Assembly (NCBI GenBank): GCA_965659675.1
Contig: CBFHWY010000081.1
Coordinates: 1-11,990 of the forward strand
DNA length: 11,990 bases
Reading direction: 5' to 3'
DNA from: CBFHWY01 sp965659675
GTDB taxonomy: Bacteria > Bacteroidota > Bacteroidia > Flavobacteriales_G > Salibacteraceae
Part shown: piece after piece, positions 1-7,525 of the stretch
Numbering within the stretch: position 1 is the first letter of the stretch
Layout of the letters: each line of letters begins with the position of its first letter
The notes under the pieces: model-generated
What the model was told of the DNA's origin: nothing
Seen by the model: only the letters and a program-made list of their open reading frames with translations
Databases searched by the model: none
Translations under genes and position numbers: made by a program

Positions 1-329
1 AGAACAGCCTTGATGCAGTTGCTCTGATCTTTGTTCATTTAGATCCCAGTACCCGAAATGCCTTTCATCAAGCCTTAATTGATGCCTTAAGACCAGGAGG
101 ATACTTCATATTAGAGGCTTTCAGCAAAGCACATCTTCAGTTCAATTCGGTAAACCCTTCCGCAGGTGGTCCCAAGAATGAAGCATTGCTTTTTAGTAAA
201 GAAGAGATCTCAGGTGATCTGAGTATGTTGGATGTGGAGCAAATAGAAGAACAAGAAGTTGAACTCACGGAAGGAAAGTATCATTACGGTACAAGTTCAG
301 TTATCCGATGTATAGCTCAGAAAAATTGA
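1..329 (+). CDS. Class I SAM-dependent methyltransferase, C-terminal part (partial at left edge)
   Basis: The reading frame is open from the window edge (first whole codon at position 3) to the TGA at 327-329, giving about 108 residues of a C-terminus. The visible segment begins at the strand-4 region of a Rossmann-like methyltransferase (DAVALIFVHLDP), followed by a helix and the diagnostic LRPGGYFILEAF strand-turn, which in class I methyltransferases lies after the SAM pocket. The SAM-binding GxGxG motif would lie upstream, outside the window. The tail (GGPKNEALLFSKEEI, then a strand-rich end) resembles TehB-like/Methyltransf_25 proteins of Bacteroidota. The substrate cannot be inferred. 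The next gene starts 37 nt downstream on the same strand, so co-transcription is possible, although a weak promoter-like sequence lies in the gap. Confidence 0.8.
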   Translation, partial: NSLDAVALIFVHLDPSTRNAFHQALIDALRPGGYFILEAFSKAHLQFNSVNPSAGGPKNEALLFSKEEISGDLSMLDVEQIEEQEVELTEGKYHYGTSSVIRCIAQKN

Positions 330-366
330 GCTGAGAACCAGAGCTGTTAAGCTTTGTTTTAATGCT

Positions 367-978
367 ATGGCAATATTTACAGCACAAGACTTCCAATCCT
401 TCAGCTCAAAACAACGCAGAAACCTGCTGAATAAGATCTCAGGAATTCGCCCCGTTTGCCTTATCGGCACCGCCAATGAAGACGGAAATACCAACCTTAC
501 GGTATTTAATTCCCTGGTACACATTGGTGCGAATCCTCCTTTACTCGGACTCATTTTACGCCCAACAACAGTGGAGCGTCACACTTATGAGAACATCAAG
601 AAAACAGGGGTTTACAGCATCAACCTTTCTACAGTTGCTATGCTCGATGCTTCTCACCAAAGCTCAGCGAAGTACCCAAAGGATATTTCGGAATTTGACG
701 CCACCGGACTTGAAGCTGAATGGCTCGATGGATTTCAAGCTCCATTTGTGAAGGAAAGTCCGATCAAGATAGGCTTAAGTCTTGAAGAAGAACATTTCAT
801 TCAAGCGAATGAAACACGATTGCTGGTTGGTAGGGTAGAGCAGCTGATTATTCCTGAAAATTCAATTGACTCGAATGACCAATTGTTAGTGGAGCATTTG
901 GATCTTTTGAATGTAGCTGGACTCGATACTTATTTCCAAACCGAATTTCTGAAAAGGAAAGATTATGCAAGGCCTTAG
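367..978 (+). CDS. Flavin reductase-like FMN-binding protein (split-barrel fold)
   Basis: This 203-residue protein has the length and motif order of the flavin reductase-like/flavoredoxin family, which binds FMN in a split barrel and works as an oxidoreductase or flavin reductase in the cytoplasm. Supporting features are the N-terminal strand pair (PVCLIGTANEDGNTNL), the phosphate-contacting region N-S-L-V-H-I-G-A-N-P-P-L-L-G (residues about 48-61), R65 and the R-H-T-Y-E-N-I segment (about 70-76). No signal peptide or membrane segment is seen. The ATG at 367 is preceded by a possible promoter, ATTG (325-328), a 20-nt spacer and AAGCTTTG (349-356), one base off TAnnTTTG; that would leave almost no leader, so it is only a suggestion. 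The stop overlaps the stop of the opposing lipoprotein gene by 4 nt. The electron donor and the partner enzyme are unknown. Confidence 0.85.
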   Translation: MAIFTAQDFQSFSSKQRRNLLNKISGIRPVCLIGTANEDGNTNLTVFNSLVHIGANPPLLGLILRPTTVERHTYENIKKTGVYSINLSTVAMLDASHQSSAKYPKDISEFDATGLEAEWLDGFQAPFVKESPIKIGLSLEEEHFIQANETRLLVGRVEQLIIPENSIDSNDQLLVEHLDLLNVAGLDTYFQTEFLKRKDYARP

Positions 979-2381
979 GATTCCTTTTTCTTTTTACTGA
1001 GATCTTTTATGAATAACTCAGCGCGCCCAACTGCACCTACAGGTAAGAGCAGACCTTCCTTGGTAACATGAACACCATGCGGAGTGATCTCAAGACTATC
1101 CATCTTCAACTGGATGCGCTCATAATTGTCTTTTTTACCGATTGCAGATTCTAGAATTTGGGGCAATTTTTTGAGAACGGTATCAAGCCTGAATTGCATG
1201 TTCTCTTCAAGTAAGCTCATCAAACTATCCTGAAACAACATAGCACCCATGGTGATGGTGATGCTTTCGTCGTTCATCATGAGGTCCAGATTATCGAAAG
1301 AAGCGAGCTTTTCTTTTTCGTCATAATTCAGGCGCCCTTTAAAGAAGAATTTCCCGCTATAGTCGCCTGTGATCTCTGCAAAGAGACCAATATCCTGACC
1401 GGCTCCAAATAGTTCAACTTCCTTGATCCTGACCTCTTCACCTTCGATCTCAAAAACTTCTTTAGAAAGAATGGAGTTGGCTTTCTTGTTCATCTCAGCA
1501 TAAGAAAGATGCAGTAATAGGTCTATGTCGAATTCTTTGCGCACTTTCCTTAATGACTTTAATGGGGGCAAGGCACGTAATGCTCTATTTTGAGGCTTCA
1601 GATCAAAGGCCATGTCGGTCCAGCATGAAAGGTATAGCTCCAGCCACTGGCTTTTTCCATTGATGGCCGAAAGTCCAATAGAATAAGGAAGGATCTGAAA
1701 GTAGATATTCCCATATTCCGTTTTGATGGTCTTTTCCTCTTGAATCTTCTCCCAAACCTTCTCAATGGAAGGTCGAATTTTAATACCTGGGACTACTTCA
1801 TGATCGAGTTTGTCAACGAGTTGCGGGATAAATTCAGGAAGTCTTTTGTCGAGAATGCCAGCTACGGAGACGTGAATAGACCCTACATCCAATGTCGGTT
1901 CTTCCGTCCATTTGATAGATACCAATTCTGATTGGGTACTAAAATGATATTCAGAGTCGACCCAAACTTTGGATCTGATAGTGACCATCGCACCCAAATT
2001 AAAGCTTGCTTCCTGTTCCAGTTGTTTTTTGAAGATCTTGACCTTAAATCGTCCCCGCAGATGGAAATTCACGGGCATCTTGATCAGGCATTCATCTCCT
2101 TTGAATTGGAAGCTGGCCCGTCCATTCTTCACAAGTGATATGGAGTCACTTTCAAGTTGAGGGGTGTTGATCCTGGCATTTTTGAGCAGCTCGCCCGCTA
2201 ACTTTTCATTGATGATATCCTCAATGGCTCGAACACTCAGTTTTACTGGGAAATGGAGCGCTGAATAGGCTTCTTCCTGATAAGATATATATTCATAGTC
2301 CCAGGTGCGCGGGTCTTCTTGCTTGCAAGAACATAAAGCCAGCAGCAGGATGAGCGAAAAGGAGATACTTACTCTGAACAT
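975..2381 (-). CDS. DUF4403-like lipoprotein
   Basis: The 468-residue product starts with a lipoprotein signal peptide: hydrophobic stretch at residues 7-16 and lipobox L-C-S-C with the acylated Cys at 19. The residues after it (K-Q-E-D) are acidic, as in lipoprotein export signals reported for surface lipoproteins of some Bacteroidota, so surface exposure is possible but unproven. The mature part is rich in beta strands alternating with charged helices, and the opening (alternating strand PVKLSVRAIEDIINEKL, then long repeats of G-x-F-x-hydrophobic strands) looks like DUF4403, a family of unknown function; I rely on overall resemblance, not on a catalytic motif. Its ATG lies 110 nt from the end of the hydroxylase-like gene, with its own candidate promoter at 2398-2428, so it may be a separate unit. 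No enzyme function is proposed. Confidence 0.75.
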   Translation of the reverse strand: MFRVSISFSLILLLALCSCKQEDPRTWDYEYISYQEEAYSALHFPVKLSVRAIEDIINEKLAGELLKNARINTPQLESDSISLVKNGRASFQFKGDECLIKMPVNFHLRGRFKVKIFKKQLEQEASFNLGAMVTIRSKVWVDSEYHFSTQSELVSIKWTEEPTLDVGSIHVSVAGILDKRLPEFIPQLVDKLDHEVVPGIKIRPSIEKVWEKIQEEKTIKTEYGNIYFQILPYSIGLSAINGKSQWLELYLSCWTDMAFDLKPQNRALRALPPLKSLRKVRKEFDIDLLLHLSYAEMNKKANSILSKEVFEIEGEEVRIKEVELFGAGQDIGLFAEITGDYSGKFFFKGRLNYDEKEKLASFDNLDLMMNDESITITMGAMLFQDSLMSLLEENMQFRLDTVLKKLPQILESAIGKKDNYERIQLKMDSLEITPHGVHVTKEGLLLPVGAVGRAELFIKDLSKKKKES

Positions 2382-2397
2382 GATTAAAAAGCTCTTC

Positions 2398-2428
2398 CAA
2401 TGTTACATCATTTCCGATGAAAAGGAAA
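2398..2428 (-). promoter_or_regulatory. Candidate Bacteroidota promoter of the DUF4403-like gene
   Basis: On the - strand, TTTC (2425-2428) is separated by exactly 19 nt from TAACATTG (2398-2405). Each element is one base off the Bacteroidota consensus TTTG-N19-TAnnTTTG. The predicted start of transcription would lie about 10 nt before the ATG at 2381. This is a motif match only. Confidence 0.35.
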
Positions 2429-2491
2429 GCTTCATGATCAAAGCATCATCAAGAGCTCATCAGCACATGAGTTGTTGGCGACAAAACGGAA

Positions 2492-3421
2492 TTAAGCCAT
2501 TTGTGCCCCTTTCGGGCTACCCGGTTTGATCCCTGGGTCCACATCCTCATCCGGGCCTTTTCTAAAACCATAAGAGACCTGATGAATGAAGTCTTTTGGA
2601 AACTTTTCGCTATTGTCAAAGCCCAATTCAATCTCTCCATCTTCTTTAGGGATGTAGTTCGTTTTGAAAATATAGTCCCATAAACTTAAGCTGATCCCAA
2701 AATTCACCCCTGGCATCTGGCCTTTTGGAAGTTTCTTGGCGTGATGCCATAAGTGCATTACTGGGTTGTTGAAGATGTATTTTAATGGACCCCAGGTGAT
2801 CTTCACATTAGAGTGATTCAAGTGACCAATGGTAATGGCTGTGAAGTGTACGATGTATGCTTGCTCAGGTTCAAATCCACCGAGTATCATTACCCCAAAG
2901 GTCTTTAAGGGCTTGTAAAGGATGTTTTCCATCCAGTGATATCTCAGGTGAGCTGCAAATCCCATTTCCTCTACCGAGTGGTGAACTTTATGGAATTGCC
3001 AAAACGCTGGTACCCTGTGCAATGCAACATGTGTTACCCATTGCACAAAATCAAGTACAATGAAGAAGATCAGCAACTGTCCCCACATGGGTAAACTCGA
3101 TAGGTCGATGAGCGCGAGGGATTCCATGGTGACTCCTATATCGCCGAAGAAAAGCTCCATTGATTTGTAGACCCCGGCGATCACAACAGCGAAAATGAAG
3201 AAGTTGAAGAACATGTAGAAACCGTCCAACCAAAAATCCTTTCGAATGATCTTTTGCCCTTTTCTCCAGGGAAAGAAGATCTCCAGAAGCCAGGCGCCCA
3301 GGCTGATCAAGATCAAGCCATAGAAATAGTTGCTATACCACGGAACATCGAAGGTGATCGAATTCCAAACCCAGTTTAATGTGCCTGTGAAGGCGTTAAT
3401 GAATGCTTCTAAATATTTCAT
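2492..3421 (-). CDS. Fatty acid hydroxylase / sterol desaturase superfamily membrane protein
   Basis: The 309-residue protein has the eight-histidine di-iron signature of membrane hydroxylases/desaturases: H131-x3-H135 (HVALH), H144-x2-H147-H148 (HKVHH), H200-x2-H203 (GHLNH) and H223-x2-H226-H227 (HLWHH), with H158 and H162 nearby. Hydrophobic segments at about 33-50, 67-85 and 114-128, and another near 172-200, place it in the inner membrane with the histidine clusters on the cytoplasmic side, as in the family. Such enzymes use O2 and reducing power to hydroxylate or desaturate lipids; the substrate here is unknown. It starts 3 nt after the stop of the tandem-rhodanese lipoprotein gene (TAA-AAG-ATG), so it is almost certainly the last gene of the sulfur operon, which is unexpected for this family. 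The C-terminus (about 285-309) is polar and likely disordered. Confidence 0.9.
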   Translation of the reverse strand: MKYLEAFINAFTGTLNWVWNSITFDVPWYSNYFYGLILISLGAWLLEIFFPWRKGQKIIRKDFWLDGFYMFFNFFIFAVVIAGVYKSMELFFGDIGVTMESLALIDLSSLPMWGQLLIFFIVLDFVQWVTHVALHRVPAFWQFHKVHHSVEEMGFAAHLRYHWMENILYKPLKTFGVMILGGFEPEQAYIVHFTAITIGHLNHSNVKITWGPLKYIFNNPVMHLWHHAKKLPKGQMPGVNFGISLSLWDYIFKTNYIPKEDGEIELGFDNSEKFPKDFIHQVSYGFRKGPDEDVDPGIKPGSPKGAQMA

Positions 3422-3424
3422 CTT

Positions 3425-4375
3425 TTATTCAAATATGCTTGTTACACTATCTTTTTCAATGGGCAGATCCTCATGGTAACTCCAATCGATCCATGACCCG
3501 TCGTAATTTTTGACCTTTTTGTATTTCAACAATTCTCTTAATACAAAGCTGGTCTGGGCAGAGCGCACCCCACTTTGGCAATAGACCAGGATCTCTTTGT
3601 CGCCCGACACCCCTTGTGATTCATAGAGCTTCCTTAATTCAGAGGCTGGTTTGAGTTTCATGGTGTTGTAATCGATATTATGATAGAAGTCGATCATCAT
3701 AGCGCCAGGTATATGTCCGGCCCTAAAAGCGCCTTTTTTTTGTCTTTTCCCTGAAAACTCTTCTTCACTGCGTGCATCGACGATCAAGTGTGAAGTGGAT
3801 CCCAGAGCGGCAAGGACCTCTTCTTTTGAAGCAAGTATTGACTCTTCTTCAGTATCATTTAGCTTAAAGCTAGCGGCCTGTGGTTCTTTTGATTCTTTCG
3901 TGAACTTATATCCTGCCGCTAACCAGGCATTGGTACCGCCATCCAACAAACAGCAGGCTTCATAACCATAATACTTCAACAACCAGATCAATCGCAGGGC
4001 ATCAACCCCTCCCTTATCGTCGTAAACAACGATCGTATCTCCAGTACTTGCGCCAAGTTTGCTAAGCAGGCTCTCCAATTGGCTTTTAGATGCTCTCATT
4101 CCACCAAAAGGGTAGGAGCTATCCTGAATATCTGGTCGCCAGATGTTCATGGCACCAGGGATATGTCCTTCTGAAAAAGCCTCAGCTTTTCTGTGATCTA
4201 CCAAAAAGAGATTCTCCCTGTCCATTTGCGCAAACTGCTCCGCAGAGATGACATGAGGACTCAATTGGTAGTTTTCCTCAGCGTTCACAGTTAATGCTTC
4301 GTTCTTGCCCATACATGAGTATAACAAACCAGCGAGAAGAAAGATCAGCCACTTATTGAATCTCATACCATTCAT
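3425..4375 (-). CDS. Tandem-rhodanese thiosulfate sulfurtransferase-like lipoprotein
   Basis: This is a two-domain rhodanese of 316 residues behind a lipoprotein signal peptide (hydrophobic residues about 9-19, lipobox L-Y-S-C, Cys21), so it acts outside the cytoplasm, attached to a membrane. Domain 1 (about 39-155) has the fold markers HRKAEAFSEGHIPGAMNI and DGGTNAW but Asp (VVYDDKGG, 117-123) where the catalytic Cys would be, so it is inactive. Domain 2 (about 180-302) carries the active loop C266-Q-S-G-V-R-S, matching the CxxGxR[ST] form of thiosulfate/3-mercaptopyruvate sulfurtransferases, preceded by ARSEEEFSG and GHIPGAMMI. The likely role is moving sulfane sulfur between periplasmic donors and cyanide, thiols or sulfite. 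It overlaps the cytochrome gene by 23 nt at this start; an ATG at 4366 (MRFNKW) is an equally good start with a typical signal peptide. Confidence 0.9.
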   Translation of the reverse strand: MNGMRFNKWLIFLLAGLLYSCMGKNEALTVNAEENYQLSPHVISAEQFAQMDRENLFLVDHRKAEAFSEGHIPGAMNIWRPDIQDSSYPFGGMRASKSQLESLLSKLGASTGDTIVVYDDKGGVDALRLIWLLKYYGYEACCLLDGGTNAWLAAGYKFTKESKEPQAASFKLNDTEEESILASKEEVLAALGSTSHLIVDARSEEEFSGKRQKKGAFRAGHIPGAMMIDFYHNIDYNTMKLKPASELRKLYESQGVSGDKEILVYCQSGVRSAQTSFVLRELLKYKKVKNYDGSWIDWSYHEDLPIEKDSVTSIFE

Positions 4376-4841
4376 TGATCACAAGGTTCGCTCTTCGGCC
4401 TTTTTTCTTAGGAGCATAATTTTTAGCGAGATAATCGAGGATCTTGGATTCATTGACGCCAAGGTCCCAGAGTTTTTGAGTTTCCTGCATCCACACGATG
4501 GTCTCTTTCCATCGTTCCCTCGACATTCTGTTCTGTGTTATGAGTTTGGCGGAGTGACAAGCGAGGCAATTCTGTTGTACCAGCTCAAAATCATCTGCAA
4601 AGGCGAGTCCGGTGGCTTGATGTATGCCATCCACAACCTCATCTTCCAGACTCCTGGGTTCAGATGATTTGTCCTGCTCAACAAGTACCTCTTCTTTATA
4701 GAGTAGCTCATCGAGTCCAGGTGCATCAAAGCTGAAGTAGATCACCAAAGCCAAAAGAGCGATCACCGACCATGCCAATCGGTTCATGTTTTTGATCAGT
4801 CGGCGATAGACTGCTAATTCATCTGGCTTCTTCTCCTTCAT
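4353..4841 (-). CDS. Membrane-anchored mono-heme cytochrome c (SorB-like electron acceptor)
   Basis: The 162-residue protein has a short cytoplasmic N-terminus, one transmembrane helix (about 22-38), an acidic linker (about 40-75) and a small cytochrome c domain with one CxxCH motif (C92-L-A-C-H96). Met118, in TIVWMQETQKLW, is the best candidate for the sixth heme ligand; M106 is an alternative. Its start codon overlaps the stop of the molybdoenzyme gene (TAATG), a translational-coupling arrangement, and this pairing matches the SorA-SorB type of sulfite dehydrogenase, in which the cytochrome takes the electrons from sulfite oxidation. Unlike small soluble SorB proteins it is anchored, so it would hand electrons to the respiratory chain at the membrane. 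A role with another donor cannot be excluded from sequence alone. Confidence 0.85.
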   Translation of the reverse strand: MKEKKPDELAVYRRLIKNMNRLAWSVIALLALVIYFSFDAPGLDELLYKEEVLVEQDKSSEPRSLEDEVVDGIHQATGLAFADDFELVQQNCLACHSAKLITQNRMSRERWKETIVWMQETQKLWDLGVNESKILDYLAKNYAPKKKGRRANLVINEWYEIQ

Positions 4842-6127
4842 TACACGATCTTAACAGCAATTCGGTGACATGCATTGTTCAGATATCCTTTTGGATTCCA
4901 ACCTGGAACGACCATCGGTTGGCTCATACCTTGATCATCGGTAGCTTTTGCCCAAACTTCATAGTATCCCTTTTCTGGAAATTTGATCTGAGTTTTCCAG
5001 TGTTGCCAGGCCATTCTATTTGCGGGAGCCTCTAAAGACACTTCTTTCCAGCTAGCGCCAAAATCAATGGAGACTTCCATTTTCGTAACTTTTCGATCTC
5101 CGGCCCAGGCGTGTCCGCGTACCTCAAGACTTCTACCCAGAGATAGTTTCCCACCACTCTTGGGGTAGGTGATCAGGCTTTTCACAGGCATACTCTCAAT
5201 GATGCACATGTCCTCGTCTTTTACCTTTTCACCAGGTTGAACGGATTCACATGGAACGCGATAGGCTTTTCCCTCCATTTTGGTTCCGTCATGAACCTTG
5301 TTTCGGATCTTGATCTCGGTTAACCATTTACCAGAGGTGGAAGCGGGCCAACCACCAAATACCAGTCGCAGTGGGTGTCCGTTCATCACTGGAATATCTT
5401 CCCCATTCACCGCCCAGGCAATGAGTGCTTCGTCTTCCAGCGCTTTTTTCATGGGAACTCCTCTAGAGATCGGATCTTTGTTTGGGTCGCCACTGAGGTG
5501 AGTATCGGCGCCATAATAGCCAATATAAACCGCATCATCTTTGATTCCGGCATCCTCAAGCACATCTCTCAGACGAACTCCTGTCCACTGAGCGCAGTAC
5601 ACCGCTCCTGTGGTCCATTGATTCCCTTTGGCTGGAGGGTTAAATTCAGAACGACCATTTCCTCCACATTCCAACGTGAGCTGGTAACTGTGATGTTTAA
5701 ACTTAGCCTTAAGCTCTTTGATCGTATAGCTTTTTTCATTCACCACAGACTCACCACTGATCTTTAGGGTCCATTTGTCTACGTCGATTTCCGTTGGAGG
5801 AATGCCATTATTTCTAACAAACATCACATTGGCAGGAGTGATTTTGTCGTCGAGCAAGTGCGCTGGGGTCTCCACGTTCCACGGACGATCATTAAGGATC
5901 ACGAGATCGTCGTGTTTTCCCTTGATCGGAAATTCTGCAGCGCTTTCTAGCAGGCCGATAGGAGTATATTCTTTTGGCATCATTTTGCTAAAAACGATGT
6001 TGGCTCCCAACATGGCCGATAGGCTACCCAGTCCACTTTTTAATACAAAGGAACGGCGCGACATTGGAGAATGCACACGCTCGTTCAGGTGTTTTTTTAA
6101 GCTGCCCTCTTTTTTCTTTTCTGCCAT
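4841..6127 (-). CDS. Sulfite oxidase-family molybdoenzyme (sulfite dehydrogenase catalytic subunit, SorA/SorT/SoxC-like)
   Basis: I choose the ATG at 6127 (428 residues): it lies 5 nt after the sqr stop, has AGGAAAGA about 10 nt upstream, and puts a twin-arginine signal (S-R-R-S-F-V-L-K, R24/R25) near the N-terminus; a longer frame to 6208 would run back into sqr. The Tat signal means the enzyme is exported folded, with molybdenum cofactor. The molybdopterin domain (about 70-300) contains the probable Mo-ligating Cys154 in LTLECGGNGRSEFNPP, then TGAVYCAQWTGVRLRDVL and NGEDIPVMNGHPLRLVFGGW, all typical of the family. The C-terminal dimerisation domain (about 313-428) ends with WNPKGYLNNACHRIAV. 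It would oxidise sulfite to sulfate in the periplasm and pass electrons to the overlapping cytochrome gene product. Preference for sulfite over other oxyanions is inferred from context. Confidence 0.9.
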   Translation of the reverse strand: MAEKKKEGSLKKHLNERVHSPMSRRSFVLKSGLGSLSAMLGANIVFSKMMPKEYTPIGLLESAAEFPIKGKHDDLVILNDRPWNVETPAHLLDDKITPANVMFVRNNGIPPTEIDVDKWTLKISGESVVNEKSYTIKELKAKFKHHSYQLTLECGGNGRSEFNPPAKGNQWTTGAVYCAQWTGVRLRDVLEDAGIKDDAVYIGYYGADTHLSGDPNKDPISRGVPMKKALEDEALIAWAVNGEDIPVMNGHPLRLVFGGWPASTSGKWLTEIKIRNKVHDGTKMEGKAYRVPCESVQPGEKVKDEDMCIIESMPVKSLITYPKSGGKLSLGRSLEVRGHAWAGDRKVTKMEVSIDFGASWKEVSLEAPANRMAWQHWKTQIKFPEKGYYEVWAKATDDQGMSQPMVVPGWNPKGYLNNACHRIAVKIV

Positions 6128-6132
6128 AGCTT

Positions 6133-7395
6133 TTACATCTTTCCTTTCATCATTTGATTCCAGTAGAGGTATGGAAGTCCGTATTTCTTCAGGATCCACA
6201 TACTCCAATTCTCTTTGGTTGTATCCACGAACTTGCTCAGGAATGGATCAGAGTCTCTCACATTGTCATATTTGAACTCAGCGAGCAACATTTTTCCATA
6301 TCCAGTAACGATAGGGCAGGAGGAGTAGCCGGAGTAAGCGGCGTCGCTAATTTGATTCCTATCCATGAGCGTCAGAATATTTTCGACCACAACCGGAGCC
6401 TGCTTTCTTGCTGCAGCACCTGTTTTTGCGGTAGGAAGATGAGCTGCATCCCCCAAAGCAAAGACATTTGAATATTTATTGTGTTGAAGGGTATGTTTGT
6501 CAACATCGATCCATCCCCCAGGATTGCCTTCCAGCGCTAGTGGTGATTTTTTGATAAAATCTGGCGCTGATTGCGGCGGAGCAAGGTGCACTATATCATA
6601 GGGCATAGTGATGTTCGCTTCTCCCTCGAGTCGTTCATGAATGTCCCTATCCTCATTCACGATGCACTTGTTCTCATTTGCTTTGGTATAGACATAATGA
6701 AGCTCTTTCTTCTTTGGGTCGATACTCACCAGCTTGTAGAAAAAGCGTGTTTGAACATCATAACGTTGAAGTACTTTATTCAAGGTTTTAGCGAAATCCT
6801 TTACGCCAAAGATCACAGATCCTGGAGTCGGATAGATCACATTGATATCCTCAAGCACTCCCTTTTTCTTCCAATGGTCTGAAGCCAGATACATCGTCTT
6901 TTGAGGCGCTCCTCCACATTTGATCGGAGTAGCAGGCTGGGTGAACACAGCGTTACCCTTTTTGAAATTCTTAATGACCTCCCAGGTATGGTCTGGGTCA
7001 ACGTAGTTAGAACAAACACTTTCAGTGCCCAAGGCATCCTTAAGTCCGTCAATACCGTCAATATCGATCTGTATTCCAGGGCAGACCACCAGGTATTTGT
7101 ATTTTATGTGTTCTCCTCCACGAAGGCTCACAACATTGTTCTCAGGATCGAATGTCTCCGCATAATCCTGAATCCATTCAGCCCCTTGGGGAATAAGGTC
7201 TTTTTCGTTCCTTCGAGTGTCTTCGAAATTGTAGGTTCCAGCTCCAACCAGGGTCCATGCGGCCTGGTAGTAGTGATTCTTTGAGGGTTCAATGATACCG
7301 ACCTTTAGTTTGGGCTGTTTTCTGAGTAGCTGTGCGCTCACCATGATCCCAGCAGTGCCACCTCCGACGATCAGTACTTCAAATTCTTTTTCCAT
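6133..7395 (-). CDS. sqr: Sulfide:quinone oxidoreductase, mitochondrial-type (type II)
   Basis: The ATG at 7395 gives a 420-residue flavoprotein beginning directly with the FAD-binding strand VLIVGGGTAGI (residues 7-17). Residues before this ATG lack family resemblance, so the longer frame to 7509 is rejected. Key motifs are HYYQAAWTLVGAG (41-53), TPIKCGGAPQKTMYL with C160, the second FAD contact NVFALGDAAHLPTAKTGAA (310-328), and SSCPIVTGYGKMLLAEF with C360. C160 and C360 correspond to the redox cysteine pair that carries the sulfane sulfur in SQR, and the surrounding residues match the animal mitochondrial (SQOR) subtype. The C-terminus (about 395-420), with aromatic and basic residues, fits a monotopic membrane helix. 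It oxidises H2S, gives electrons to menaquinone/ubiquinone and makes a persulfide or polysulfide. A terminator and a Crp/Fnr-like site lie in its 130-nt upstream gap. Confidence 0.95.
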   Translation of the reverse strand: MEKEFEVLIVGGGTAGIMVSAQLLRKQPKLKVGIIEPSKNHYYQAAWTLVGAGTYNFEDTRRNEKDLIPQGAEWIQDYAETFDPENNVVSLRGGEHIKYKYLVVCPGIQIDIDGIDGLKDALGTESVCSNYVDPDHTWEVIKNFKKGNAVFTQPATPIKCGGAPQKTMYLASDHWKKKGVLEDINVIYPTPGSVIFGVKDFAKTLNKVLQRYDVQTRFFYKLVSIDPKKKELHYVYTKANENKCIVNEDRDIHERLEGEANITMPYDIVHLAPPQSAPDFIKKSPLALEGNPGGWIDVDKHTLQHNKYSNVFALGDAAHLPTAKTGAAARKQAPVVVENILTLMDRNQISDAAYSGYSSCPIVTGYGKMLLAEFKYDNVRDSDPFLSKFVDTTKENWSMWILKKYGLPYLYWNQMMKGKM

Positions 7396-7453
7396 GACGT
7401 AGTTTTTGCATTTTGGTAATGACTCGCAATTTAAGAAGCTAAGAGGGCCTAAA

Positions 7454-7469
7454 AAGTGACGTTCATCAC
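7454..7469 (-). promoter_or_regulatory. Crp/Fnr-type operator candidate upstream of sqr
   Basis: The + strand reads AGTGA-CGTTCA-TCACA, matching the Crp/Fnr-family dyad TGTGA-N6-TCACA at 9 of 10 defined positions. It lies 58 nt before the sqr ATG and just beyond the rhodanese terminator hairpin. A poor -7-like sequence (TTAAATTG, 7427-7434 on the - strand) lies about 35 nt from its centre, the spacing expected for a class II activator. The protein binding it is not in the window. Confidence 0.5.
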
Positions 7470-7470
7470 A

Positions 7471-7500
7471 TAAAGAAAGGGCGCACCAATGGCACGCCCT
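7471..7500 (-). terminator. Rho-independent terminator downstream of the small rhodanese gene
   Basis: A perfect 7-bp stem (AAGGGCG/CGCCCTT, 7476-7482 with 7494-7500) with two further C-G pairs inside the loop is followed on the - strand by TCTTT. It starts 26 nt past the rhodanese stop. The T tract is short and interrupted, so termination is probably partial and read-through into sqr is possible. Confidence 0.6.
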
Positions 7501-7525
7501 TATCATCACCTGCTACGTCTGAAAA

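Noticed and set aside
335..362. Possible terminator hairpin (AGCT-GTTA-AGCT then TTGTTTT) after the methyltransferase gene
   Set aside because: The stem is only four strong pairs and AT-rich; the T-rich part is as easily explained as the promoter region of the flavin reductase-like gene.
2457..2472. Small inverted repeat CTCAT-N6-ATGAG after the hydroxylase-like gene
   Set aside because: A 5-bp stem with no following T tract on the - strand is too weak to call a terminator, so the end of the sulfur operon is left open.
6128..6208. 27-residue N-terminal extension of the sulfite oxidase-family protein
   Set aside because: It lies inside the 3' end of sqr; the ATG at 6127 has an upstream AGGAAAGA and gives a normal distance to the twin-arginine motif.
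7396..7509. N-terminal extension of the SQR frame back to 7509
   Set aside because: The extra 38 residues are Cys-rich and without family resemblance, they run over the Crp/Fnr-like site and the terminator, and the FAD motif starts properly from the ATG at 7395.
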